From: Streptomyces seoulensis
GTDB lineage: Bacteria; Actinomycetota; Actinomycetes; Streptomycetales; Streptomycetaceae
Reading direction: 5' to 3'
Assembly (NCBI GenBank): GCA_013364255.1
Contig: CP054936.1
Coordinates: 5,052,853-5,116,852, forward strand
DNA: 64,000 nt
Shown here: positions 29,910-37,772 of the stretch, piece by piece
Position numbering within the stretch: position 1 is the first letter of the stretch
How the letters are laid out: each line of letters starts with the position of its first letter
Made by a program: the position numbers and the translations under genes
Notes under the pieces: generated by a model
The model's database searches: none
Seen by the model: the letters and a program-made list of their open reading frames with translations, nothing else
Told to the model about the DNA's origin: nothing

Positions 29910-30006
29910 GGCTGAGGCCTCCACAATCGCGGTGATCTGTCTCACATACGCGACCGTAGAGGCCCGGAACGGAGGGGAGGGGCAGGAATCCTGCCCCCTC
30001 GCCTCG

Positions 30007-31257
30007 TCAGGCAGCCAGCAGGCCCAGCTTCACGGCGAGTTCGGAGGCACGCTGCCGTCTCTCCGGATTCCTCGCCTCGGTCTCCTCCAGCACGATCCGC
30101 CGGGCGTAGCCGTTGTACTTGATGGTCTCCGGCGCCGCCTCGTGCGCTTTGTCCAGCGTGGCCAGCGCGGTGTCCGGCTGCCCGTCGAGCTGGTAGCCGC
30201 GGGCCTCCTCGATCCGGTGCCGGGCCCGCCGCGGCCGCGAGCGGATGACGGTCTTGTCCGCGCGCGCGGCCTGCCGCACCGACTCGCCGCCCTGGTGCAG
30301 TTCGACCGCGACCGTGACCGCGTGCGCGCCCATGATGGCCTGCCCGAAGGAGGTGACCGGGTGGAAGTAGGACGAGGGCAGTTTCCGGGCGGTCTTCTCT
30401 GCCTTGTCCCACCACCCCCACGCCGCGCCGGTCTCGCCGCGCCGCGCCGCCGTGTAGCCGGCCTCGAACTGAAGCGCCCCAGCGATGGCCAGGACGTGGT
30501 CCTCGGCGTCGGGCAGGTGAGGTTCGAGGTAGCGCAGTGCGTCCAGGGTGACGGCGTCCGCGGCGTCGAAGTGGGCGGGGCCGGAGTCGCGGTGGGCCTG
30601 GGCGGTCAGCCAGGCGGCGACACCGATGGCATGGGGATCGTCGCTGTCCTGCGCTGCGATCATGCCACGCTCGGCGACGCGCCAGAGCAGCGCGGCGTCG
30701 GGCTGGTAGGCCACGAAGAACTGGCTGAGGCTGTACACCTCGGAGAGGACGGCCTGCGCCGCGCGGCGATCGCCGCCGGTCTCAGCCTGACGGGCGGCGA
30801 GCTGGGCATCGCGGATCAACTCGGGCAGCAGTCCGCCGATGACCTCACGGTGGTTCGGCGCTTCGTGGCGTGCAGTCCAGGCTCGGTCGAGCCGGTGCCG
30901 GAGGTGCAGAGTGGGCGGTGCCGGCCGGTCGGCGGTGAGGGGGAAGGCGTCCACGGCAGCCTTCACGGCCGCCAGCTTCGGGTGGCCGGGGCCCACGAAC
31001 AGGTCGACGCTCATGCTCTGGTCCCCGGTGAGGTCGGCCAGGTTGCGGACGCGCAGCAGCTCGGCGATACGCAGGATCACCGGCAGCGCCGGCGTGTGGA
31101 TAGTGCCGTTCTCCACCTGCTTCACCCACGACGGACTTCTGTCGAGGAGTCCGGCGAGGACTGGCCGGCTCATACCCCGGCGCTGTCGGAGAATCTGCAT
31201 CCGTTGACCGAATGCGAGCGGGTTGGCGTACGGGTCCGGGGTAGCGTCGGATGACAC
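30007..31257 (-). CDS. XRE-family regulator with helical, TPR-like C-terminal domain
   Basis: A 416-residue protein with an N-terminal helix-turn-helix (residues about 15-70, RMQILRQRRGMSRPVLAGLLDRSPSWVKQVENG) and a long alpha-helical domain of repeated 35-residue units (for example EVYSLSQFFVAYQPDAALLWRVAERGMIAAQ and LEPHLPDAEDHVLAIAGALQFEAGYTAARRGETG). This design recalls peptide-sensing or starvation regulators that carry TPRs. GTG at 31257 with GAGGGG upstream. It precedes the coupled cysteine-protein genes in the same direction, so it may control them. The ligand is unknown. Confidence 0.8.
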   Translation of the reverse strand: MSSDATPDPYANPLAFGQRMQILRQRRGMSRPVLAGLLDRSPSWVKQVENGTIHTPALPVILRIAELLRVRNLADLTGDQSMSVDLFVGPGHPKLAAVKAAVDAFPLTADRPAPPTLHLRHRLDRAWTARHEAPNHREVIGGLLPELIRDAQLAARQAETGGDRRAAQAVLSEVYSLSQFFVAYQPDAALLWRVAERGMIAAQDSDDPHAIGVAAWLTAQAHRDSGPAHFDAADAVTLDALRYLEPHLPDAEDHVLAIAGALQFEAGYTAARRGETGAAWGWWDKAEKTARKLPSSYFHPVTSFGQAIMGAHAVTVAVELHQGGESVRQAARADKTVIRSRPRRARHRIEEARGYQLDGQPDTALATLDKAHEAAPETIKYNGYARRIVLEETEARNPERRQRASELAVKLGLLAA

Positions 31258-31354
31258 GGTCTCGCCCCTCTCTGTTACAGCTCGTCACTGTCAGGGTATG
31301 GGGCGAGACCCTTTCGTGGTGGCCCTGCTGAGATCTGTCCCGGGCAGGACGAAA

Positions 31355-31388
31355 GCGGCCCCGCCCTCCCGAAGGAGGACGGGGCCGC
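31355..31388 (-). terminator. Terminator of the 58-residue gene
   Basis: GCGGCCCCGCCCTCC (31355-31369) pairs with GGAGGACGGGGCCGC (31374-31388), with one wobble, around a CGAA loop. It lies just past the minus-strand stop at 31391. Confidence 0.75.
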
Positions 31389-31390
31389 GG

Positions 31391-31567
31391 TCACAGGTAC
31401 CAGGGCGTCAGGTCGAGTTCGGTCGGCGGCTCGGGCGCCGGACCGGCCGGCGTGTCCGGGCCCACCCGCCGAGCCCACTGGAACAGATCAAGGTAGGCGC
31501 GCGTCAGCAGCTCCCGCTGGGTGCGCTCCTCCTTCACCTCCTTGTCGAGCCGCTCCGTGATCGCCAT
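31391..31567 (-). CDS. Small cytoplasmic protein of unknown function
   Basis: A 58-residue protein beginning MAITERLDKEVKEERTQREL and ending PTELDLTPWYL. The first half is a charged helix of coiled-coil type and the second is Pro-rich. It is too short for the usual length cut-offs. ATG at 31567; the ribosome binding site is weak. A terminator lies directly behind it and the XRE regulator starts about 130 bases downstream on the same strand. I do not recognise a family. Confidence 0.55.
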   Translation of the reverse strand: MAITERLDKEVKEERTQRELLTRAYLDLFQWARRVGPDTPAGPAPEPPTELDLTPWYL

Positions 31568-31741
31568 GAAGTCGCTGCGCTTACCCGAACTCGTTCATCC
31601 CGCTGGTGACAGGCGCCGGGTCCAGATCCCTTATGCAGTGCAACAAGGGCATGTGTGCGTTTGGACGGGCGGCCTCTCCCGGCTCAAGGAACAGGACGCC
31701 GACGGTCACTCCGTACGGGCGGGGTGACCGCCGGGCCTGCG

Positions 31742-31990
31742 CTAGCTTTCCTTGAACCCACGGTAGAGCTGGTAGCCGTAAGAGATCAGATTCAGCACCG
31801 CCGTGATGTGATCGACTGATGACGCCGGCGGCTCCCGCAGCGAAAGGACTACGCCGTACATCTGAGTAACCAGATCCATCTGGTGGGTGAGACAGACCGA
31901 GCAGAATCCGCGCTGAAGGCGGCTGCTAGCCTCTTGCGCACGGGCGCGCACGCTTCGCTTGGCGCCTATACGGGCAAAAGAGGGCGTCAT
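31742..31990 (-). CDS. Small cysteine-pair protein, unknown function
   Basis: An 82-residue protein with a Lys/Arg-rich N-terminus, a CSVC pair at residues 30-33 followed by His (LTHQMD), and an amphipathic, helix-forming tail (VDHITAVLNLISYGYQLYRGF). The ATG at 31990 has AAAGGAGA six bases upstream, which supports translation. Its composition is lower in GC than the core genes, fitting an accessory origin. No family is recognised. Confidence 0.65.
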   Translation of the reverse strand: MTPSFARIGAKRSVRARAQEASSRLQRGFCSVCLTHQMDLVTQMYGVVLSLREPPASSVDHITAVLNLISYGYQLYRGFKES

Positions 31991-32100
31991 GGACGTATCT
32001 CCTTTGGTCGGAGCAAACGCAGGGCCCTGGCGGCGACGGCCTCGAAACTGTGCAGCCAGGGTCCTGCGGCTGATCAGCTGATCAGCTGGCTCAGACAGTA

Positions 32101-32534
32101 GTGCGCCTAATGCCCCCTTCCCGCATGGGAATTGCGCCCCTCGTGCGCCTCAGCGTGCAGCAGCTCGCGGGCGAATGGCGCCTCCGTTTTCCGTGCCCAG
32201 GGCGCAGGGGCGGCAACCCGCCGTTTTCGGTGCCTGCTCCACGTCGAGACTCCGACATTTGGCCAGGTCAAAGCGCCTTTCGATATCCTAGGAACATTTG
32301 TCCGACGCATATTCCCCTGTTCGCACGCGCACTGTTGAGATCTGGTGCCGGCTCGACGCGACGGTACGGAAGGAAGTTGGCAACCACGTGCACTTGCGTG
32401 CGTGGCGCTCCCCCGGACTCGAATCTCCTCTGCGACGAGGCATAACCATCATGGCGAATGGTCATACTCCTACCAATCGCAGGCATGCAATTGCATACCT
32501 GGAACGGGGAAGTACAGATCACGGAGGTGGCGTT
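32101..32534. other. Gene-free gap in the island, lower in GC
   Basis: A 434-base stretch with markedly more A and T than the core region, especially 32240-32320 and 32440-32520. I see only weak ORFs, no hairpin and no clear promoter. It contains the promoter of the DUF397 gene at most. It may hold remnants of other genes that I cannot name. Confidence 0.4.
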
Positions 32535-32768
32535 ATGGCGCAGCCGAGCACCGTGCGAGTCGGGCATGAGGGCACAAAGCTCACCTGGAGGAAGAGTTCG
32601 TACAGCGACCACAACGGCGACTGTGTCGAGTTGGCAGAGTTGGGTGAGGTGGTGGCCTTCCGCGACTCCAAGCGCATCCAAGGGCCTGTGGTTTCCGTCG
32701 ACCGTTGGACCTTGGAGACTTTCGTCGCCGCGCTGGTGAACGGTCATATGGCCACTGGTCGGCCCTGA
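32535..32768 (+). CDS. DUF397 protein
   Basis: A 77-residue cytoplasmic protein with the family core: LTWRKSSYSDHNGDCVELAELGEVVAFRDSKR, then a strand ending in VSVDRW and a helix. DUF397 proteins are very common in Streptomyces and usually lie next to an XRE/DUF5753 regulator of which they are the proposed partner. Here the only such regulator lies 1.1 kb away on the other strand, past a methyltransferase. ATG at 32535 with GGAGG at 32523-32527. A terminator follows. Confidence 0.88.
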   Translation: MAQPSTVRVGHEGTKLTWRKSSYSDHNGDCVELAELGEVVAFRDSKRIQGPVVSVDRWTLETFVAALVNGHMATGRP

Positions 32769-32779
32769 GGTGATGATTC

Positions 32780-32806
32780 GGCCACCTCGCGCCCGCCGAG
32801 GTGGCC
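32780..32806 (+). terminator. Terminator of the DUF397 gene
   Basis: GGCCACCTCG (32780-32789) pairs perfectly with CGAGGTGGCC (32797-32806), followed by TT. Confidence 0.85.
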
Positions 32807-32957
32807 TTACCGAACAACATCACGTCAAAGGCTTACGGCTGCTCTGGAACCGTCGCGGCTGACAGGCCATCATGTGTGACGTGCAACTGTATGTGTTATT
32901 TGGCTAGTTCCCATCACGGCAGGCCAGTGTCACAGCGACAGGGGGGTGGGTGTCCAC

Positions 32958-33797
32958 GTGGATGGCGCCGGTAAGAAGGCCGGGTCCTCAGACGAGGAAG
33001 CGACTGACTTAGGCCAAAATCGGCCACACAGCGCCCGCATGTACGACTACTACTTGGGCGGCAAGACCAACTACGCAGTCGACCGAGATGCGGCTGACGC
33101 CGTCATCCGGCAGTTCCCCGCCGTGGTGACGGCGGCCCGTATCAACCGTGCCTTCATGCACCGCGCCGTGCACTTCCTCGCCGCGGAGCGCAACATCCGT
33201 CAGTTCCTCGACATCGGCACCGGCATCCCCACCGCGCCCAACCTCCACGAGGTGGTACAAGCGGTGGACGCGGAGTCCAAGGTGGCGTACGTCGACACTG
33301 ACCCGATCGTCCTGGCGTACGCCGATTCGCTCCTCACCAGCACTCCGGAGGGCGAGACGAGCTACATCGACGCCAGCGTCACCGATCCCGAAGCGGTCAT
33401 CGCGGCCGTGAAGGAGGACGGCTGCATCTCGTTCGAGGAGCCCGTCGCGCTGACCTTGCACGCGCTGCTGCACTTCGTCCCGGACGATCAAGACGCTCAC
33501 GGGGTCGTCACCCGGCTCCTTGCCGAGCTCACGCCCGGTTCGTACCTCAGCCTGACCCACTGCACCGGTGACTTCGCACCGGAGTCCTGGCAGGCCATCG
33601 TGGATCTCTACACGCAGAAGGGCACCCCGACACAGGTGCGCTCCCATGCCGAGGTGCTGCGCTTCTTCGATGGCCTTGAGCTGGTCGATCCCGGTCTCGT
33701 CGTCGCCCACCGCTGGCGCCCGGCGCCGGCCAGCGGCCCCAGCTTGGCTACGGACACCGACGCCTCTCTCTACGCGGGTGTCGCGCTGAAGAAGTGA
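32958..33797 (+). CDS. SAM-dependent methyltransferase, DUF574 type (first copy)
   Basis: A protein of about 279 residues with the family signature RPHSARMYDYYLGGKTNYAVDRDAAD, then the SAM-binding segment IRQFLDIGTGIPTAPNLHEV and VAYVDTDPIVLAY. The substrate is unknown; many copies exist in Streptomyces. The start is uncertain: GTG 32946 sits too close to the G-rich site, so I took GTG 32958. Codon 33009-33011 is TTA, rare in Streptomyces and read by the bldA tRNA, so expression may be limited to late growth. A related copy lies at 36.8-37.6 kb. Confidence 0.85.
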   Translation: MDGAGKKAGSSDEEATDLGQNRPHSARMYDYYLGGKTNYAVDRDAADAVIRQFPAVVTAARINRAFMHRAVHFLAAERNIRQFLDIGTGIPTAPNLHEVVQAVDAESKVAYVDTDPIVLAYADSLLTSTPEGETSYIDASVTDPEAVIAAVKEDGCISFEEPVALTLHALLHFVPDDQDAHGVVTRLLAELTPGSYLSLTHCTGDFAPESWQAIVDLYTQKGTPTQVRSHAEVLRFFDGLELVDPGLVVAHRWRPAPASGPSLATDTDASLYAGVALKK

Positions 33798-33834
33798 CCG
33801 AGTTCTTCACGGAGTTACCGCGGCCTGAGTGCTG

Positions 33835-34728
33835 CTACTTGGCGAGCATGTCAAGGAGCCGCTGCTTCGAGCGCTTCCTGGACAGGCTGACCTCGAAAAG
33901 GCGGTCGAAGCTCTTGCTGCGGTGATCCACCTCGTCCGGTTCCTGGCAGACGAGACCGCTCTCATGACGCTCCTCGTACAGAACCGTCGGGAGCAGCTCC
34001 TCCTCGAAGTCGAATAACATGGTCTGCCCGATACCGGTCGGCGTGTTCGGACGCGACAGTTCGACTATGTGCAGGCTGAATCGCGGGTTGTCGGCCAGCT
34101 CGGCCAGGCGGCGGAGCTGGCCCCGCATGATCTCCTTGGATCCGAACCCTCGGATGAGGGTCACTTCGTCGAGCAGGCAGAGGTAGCGCGTCGACTGGGA
34201 CTCCTGGAAATGTGCCTGACGCTCGAGCCGGAACTGAACTCGCTTGTCGATCTCTTCCGGAGGGGCCCCCTCCATCCCCAGGCGGATCACGGCGCGGGCG
34301 TAATCGGCGGTCTGGAGTATCCCGGGTACCCGGTCGCGGTCGTAGACCCGGATGAGTTTGGCGCTCTCCTCCAGCGTCACCAGGGTGAGCAGCTTCTGCT
34401 TGACCACCCCCCGCCACTCCGATCCTTGCCACCAGCGGCGGCGGTTGGCGTTCTCCAGGACCTCCAGAAGGTGCGCCTCCTCCTCGGGGGTCGCCCGGTA
34501 AATCTTGAGCGCCTCGCGTACGACCGCCGGCTTGCAGGGGGTCTCACCCGTCTCGTTACGACTGACGGTGTAGTTCTTGACCCCCAGTAGGTCAGCGGCC
34601 TCCCTCTGGGACAGACCCTGCGCTTCACGGAGCCTCCGCAACTCACGACCTACTACCATGTGCTGCGCCTTGGGCACGGCCTTGTGGAGTTGTCGAACCT
34701 GCCGTCGAGCCTGCGGTTGGGCTCCCAC
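33835..34728 (-). CDS. XRE-family regulator with DUF5753 domain
   Basis: A 297-residue protein with a helix-turn-helix (residues about 25-80, RRLREAQGLSQREAADLLGVKNYTVSRNETG) and the C-terminal DUF5753 domain, recognised by YDRDRVPGILQTADYARAVI, RFRLERQ-like helix and the FSLHIVELSR strand. The GTG at 34728 has AAGGAG six bases upstream, so I prefer it to the longer frame. A TTA codon lies at 34015-34017 (minus strand), suggesting bldA dependence. DUF397/DUF5753 pairs act in development and antibiotic control in Streptomyces; the DUF397 gene here is at 32535. Confidence 0.88.
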   Translation of the reverse strand: MGAQPQARRQVRQLHKAVPKAQHMVVGRELRRLREAQGLSQREAADLLGVKNYTVSRNETGETPCKPAVVREALKIYRATPEEEAHLLEVLENANRRRWWQGSEWRGVVKQKLLTLVTLEESAKLIRVYDRDRVPGILQTADYARAVIRLGMEGAPPEEIDKRVQFRLERQAHFQESQSTRYLCLLDEVTLIRGFGSKEIMRGQLRRLAELADNPRFSLHIVELSRPNTPTGIGQTMLFDFEEELLPTVLYEERHESGLVCQEPDEVDHRSKSFDRLFEVSLSRKRSKQRLLDMLAK

Positions 34729-34984
34729 TTGGTCTCCTTGAGTGAATACCACTGCTGCGTGAGTTGGACGCGACAACAAGCGTGCAGCACATCAGCAAGT
34801 GGTACACAGCAAATCGGATAACCGACTCAATTGCGTCAATTTGTTCGAGTGGTGAGGTTGCCCTAGGAAACCGCTGGTGGCGGCATGTGATGTACCCGCG
34901 CGGCGCCTGTGTGCTCATGTCAGCGGAGCGGGGAAGCGACCCAGCTCATTTATGCAACTGCACTGAGCGGAGGCCCCTTTCGGT

Positions 34985-35290
34985 CACGGTTGGCCGAAAC
35001 GTAGCCTCTGGGTGAGCGCGCACCCGTTCTTTCCCGCCGCAGTGCGGTCTGGTCGCTGCTGTCGAAGTGGACAGGCGCGGGCACCCTGAGGTGATTCTCG
35101 GGCGCCCGGGCGGCGCGGAGGAGGAGGTAGCGCTCGACACAGGGATACCCCACTGTCGGAGCCGATCCGTGATGGCCTCCACCTGGAGGGGGAGCGGCTC
35201 CTCGGAGGAGCGGCCGACCTGTTCGCGGAGCGCATTTCATCGCATACCGTGCGCAGTCGAACGTGCCGCCCTGGCAGCTGCCCACTGGAG
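34985..35290 (-). pseudogene. Possible decayed gene
   Basis: On the minus strand one frame reads LRTVCDEM and another continues LREQVGRSSEEPLPLQVEAITDRLRQWGIP, as if a single-base change had split one coding sequence. I cannot name the protein. It has no start or stop in place and is followed by Arg/Pro-rich noise. The whole 34729-36136 gap contains no intact gene. Confidence 0.3.
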
Positions 35291-35378
35291 CCTGCCTCGG
35301 TCTCCTCGCCTGCCGTCTTCGACCCGTTGGCGGCGTCAGGGCATCGCCGTTGGTCTCCGCCGCCATCCGGTGGAACGC

Positions 35379-35414
35379 GGTGCCCTCGGTGCCCTCGGTG
35401 CCCTCGGTGCCCTC
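35379..35414. repeat. Tandem 9-bp repeat
   Basis: Four perfect copies of GGTGCCCTC. In the minus-strand frame they give EGT repeats. It lies in the decayed part of the island and looks like simple expansion, not a CRISPR array. Confidence 0.9.
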
Positions 35415-35593
35415 GGCTACGGCCGGCAGGTGGAGGCGCTGCACCAGCGGACGTTGTTCGGCAATCTCGCCCAAATCGGCGGGGAGCGGATGCGGGACGT
35501 GAAGGTGATGCACAGCAGGCCCCGCTTCGACCGGTCCACACCGTTCCTGTCGACCATGCCGGATAGCCTCACCAACGGCGAAAGCCGGCCGGG

Positions 35594-35800
35594 TCATCCG
35601 CTCGTGCTATCACGCCGGCGGGCCGCCCACTCGGCGCGGTTCTCCGCCGCCGTGCCCAGCCGAAGGTGCGCCGGCTGCTGGCAGGAGTGGTTGTCACAGG
35701 TGTGGCACACGGTCGGGCTGTCGGTTCCCCAGCCGAGACGGGGAATCCCCCGTGCGCGAGCTGATATCCGTACAGGTGGCCCGGCACCGGGGGCTTCCGC
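35594..35800 (-). pseudogene. Frameshifted, truncated HNH endonuclease
   Basis: One frame carries HLYGYQLAHG and the next frame continues with PTVCHTCDNHSCQQPAHL and LGTAAENRAEWAARR. Together they give the HNH core (CxxC...C with the Ala-His-Leu-x-Leu-Gly-Thr motif) used by homing-type and phage-type endonucleases, with a frameshift near 35750. The usual C-terminal helix after AEWAARR is missing. Such HNH genes are common in mobile elements, so this supports a mobile origin of the island. Confidence 0.65.
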
Positions 35801-35926
35801 CTTGATCGTGGACACCGGTTGTCATGCGGCGATGGCCAGCGTGGTTGCTCTCTGTTCGAAGGCGGCCGGCGCAAGGTAGATCCAGTGTCGAGCTGTCCAC
35901 GATCGAGGTGGAGGGCCCACCACCCT

Positions 35927-36115
35927 GCACTGCCCACGGTGTACATCACCGGTGGCGCGCAGGGTGGCGAGCAGATCAACGGCCTGATGCGTGAGGTTCC
36001 GCCGTGGCTGCTGTCCGCCGCGAACGTGGTCCACCAGTGCGGGCCGAACTGGGTCGAAAGGTCCCGGCAGGCTGCCGAAGGGCTGCCGCCTGAGCATTAC
36101 TCCCATGACCTGCGG
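35927..36115 (+). pseudogene. Fragment of a MurG-like glycosyltransferase
   Basis: The plus-strand frame reads VYITGGAQGGEQIN, then a helix and WLLSAANVVHQCGPN. This matches the start of the C-terminal UDP-sugar-binding domain of glycosyltransferase family 28 (the GGSQGA-type loop followed by VxHQ). Only about 60 residues remain; the conserved donor-site region that should follow is lost and the frame degrades into unrelated sequence. A relic of a larger gene, not a working enzyme. Confidence 0.6.
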
Positions 36116-36136
36116 AAACGCTGTCAGGGGGTGTTT

Positions 36137-36724
36137 TCAGTATGAGGTGGAGAGGTCCGTGCCCGCAGGGGCCCGTCGGCAGCCGGAGACGATGTTCAGC
36201 AGGATCTTCGGGTCCTCCTCGGCGCCGGTCGCCGGATTCGACACCCATAGTTCGGCGTTCACGGAGTAGGGCTCGCTCCGGGAGTCCGCCGTCAGTTCAA
36301 GGGTCTTGGACGGGCTCTTGTTCGGCCCGTACTGGACGATCTTCCATCCCTTCCCGGGGAGACCCGCCCGCAGACGCTGGAACCCGGCCTTCAGTTCGTC
36401 CTCGGAGACGCCACGGACCGACCAGGGGTGCACGGTCCTGTAGAGGTGATCGGGGTCCTGACCGCAGGGAGCGATGCTGGGGCCCGGCTCGGTGACTTCG
36501 CCGGCCTGGATGTCGATCAGGTCGAGGACCTGACCGGACACGGTCTTCGCCTTCTTCCGGGCCTCGTCCACGCCGAGGACGGTGGCCGTCGGTCGGGGGC
36601 TCCGCGCCCGCGAGGAATCGTCGCCGTGGCCCACGGCGTTCGAGCAGCCCGCTCCGGTGAGCATGAGCAGCAGGGCGGCGGCGCCGAGCGGGCGCCACCG
36701 AGGACGGCGGCGGGCAAGAGGCAT
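36137..36724 (-). CDS. Lipoprotein of unknown function
   Basis: A 195-residue exported protein. After a basic N-terminus comes a signal peptide with lipobox (LLLMLTGAGC, Cys at about residue 27), so it is anchored to the outer face of the membrane by a lipid. The mature domain of about 165 residues holds two cysteine positions and the segments GWKIVQYGPNKSPSKTLELTAD and AELWVSNP. ATG at 36724 has GGAGG eight bases upstream. No family is recognised. It lies at the edge of the island beside the second methyltransferase. Confidence 0.75.
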   Translation of the reverse strand: MPLARRRPRWRPLGAAALLLMLTGAGCSNAVGHGDDSSRARSPRPTATVLGVDEARKKAKTVSGQVLDLIDIQAGEVTEPGPSIAPCGQDPDHLYRTVHPWSVRGVSEDELKAGFQRLRAGLPGKGWKIVQYGPNKSPSKTLELTADSRSEPYSVNAELWVSNPATGAEEDPKILLNIVSGCRRAPAGTDLSTSY

Positions 36725-36800
36725 CAAGCGTCCTCCCGATCCTTTTCGCGGCACCCGCAGCACCCGCCGTGCTCGTAGTGTTCGACGGCCACGGCCCGTG

Positions 36801-37607
36801 CTACTCCTTGATCCCCACCCCGCACACCGCGTACCCCTCTTCCGGGGCCGTCGGGGCGGTGGAGAGGTCGGGGCGCCAGTGGCCGGTTTTGACGAGGCCG
36901 GGGTCCAGGAGGCGCAGGCCGTCGAAGAAGGACTCGATCTGGTGGGCGGGCCGCAGGTGGTAGGAGTTGGCCGACTGGCCGTTGTACGCGGCGATCGCGG
37001 TCTTCAGGGTCTCGCTGGTGTCGGTGCCGTCGCTGAGCGCGACGTAGCTGCCCCGGGGGAGGGCGGCGGTCAGCTCCCGCACCACGCGCGCGGGGTCCTC
37101 GTCGTCGGAGAGCTGGCCGATGATGCCCAGCAGGACCAGGCCGACCGGGCGGGTGAAGTCCAGGGTGTCGGCCGCCCGCGCCAGGATGCGGTCGGTGTCC
37201 CGCACGTCGGCGTCCAGGTAGGCGCACGCGCCGTCGGGGGTCGAGCGCATCAGGACCTCGGCGTGCGCCAGCACGATGGGATCGTTGTCCACGTAGACGA
37301 TCCGGCTGTCGGGGGCGATGCGCTGGGCCACCTCGTGGGTGTTGTCCGCGGTGGGCAGACCGGTGCCGATGTCCAGGAACTGGCGCACCCCGGCCTCCTG
37401 GGCCAGGAAGCGGACCGACCGCCGCAGGAAGGCGCGCTGCTGCCGGGCGATCGCGGCGATCTCGGGGAAGGCGCTCAGGATCAGGTCGCCGGTCTCGCTG
37501 TCCACCGGGTAGTGGTCCTTGCCGCCGAGCAGGTAGTTCCACACCCGCGCCGAATGCGGCCGGTCGGTCTGCAGGCGGGCGCGCCAGTCACCACGTGATT
37601 CAGTCAT
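36801..37607 (-). CDS. SAM-dependent methyltransferase, DUF574 type (second copy)
   Basis: A 268-residue cytoplasmic protein with the same signature order as the copy at 32958: RPHSARVWNYLLGGKDHYPVD, VRQFLDIGTGLPTADNTHEV and IVYVDNDPIVLAHAEVL. The two are clear paralogues with conserved core and divergent tails. It has no TTA codon that I noticed, in contrast to the first copy. ATG 37607 lacks an obvious ribosome binding site. Function unknown. Confidence 0.82.
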   Translation of the reverse strand: MTESRGDWRARLQTDRPHSARVWNYLLGGKDHYPVDSETGDLILSAFPEIAAIARQQRAFLRRSVRFLAQEAGVRQFLDIGTGLPTADNTHEVAQRIAPDSRIVYVDNDPIVLAHAEVLMRSTPDGACAYLDADVRDTDRILARAADTLDFTRPVGLVLLGIIGQLSDDEDPARVVRELTAALPRGSYVALSDGTDTSETLKTAIAAYNGQSANSYHLRPAHQIESFFDGLRLLDPGLVKTGHWRPDLSTAPTAPEEGYAVCGVGIKE

Positions 37608-37700
37608 GGGCAGAGCATCACACACGGTCGACGCGGTGTCATAAGGCTGTGGAAAAAGCCCGGTTGGGCGCTACGGCAGGGGCTGGAGCTGCGTCGTCCG

Positions 37701-37750
37701 TGACAGCGGGACGGCCCGGAACCTTTCGGTTTCCGGGCCGCCCCCTGTCA
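37701..37750 (-). terminator. Terminator of the DUF5324 gene
   Basis: TGACAG (37701-37706) pairs with CTGTCA (37745-37750), and the inner arms GGCCCGGAACC and GGTTTCCGGGCC pair with one bulge. It lies just beyond the stop at 37773. Confidence 0.8.
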
Positions 37751-37772
37751 CCTCGGCCGGATCGCGCCGGCG

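Noticed and set aside
32405..32436. tRNA T-arm-like sequence near ACTCGAATCTCC
   Set aside because: It cannot be folded into a cloverleaf on either strand.
35379..35414. CRISPR array
   Set aside because: The 9-bp units have no spacers; the same holds for 53571-53620 and 55047-55100. No cas gene is in the window.
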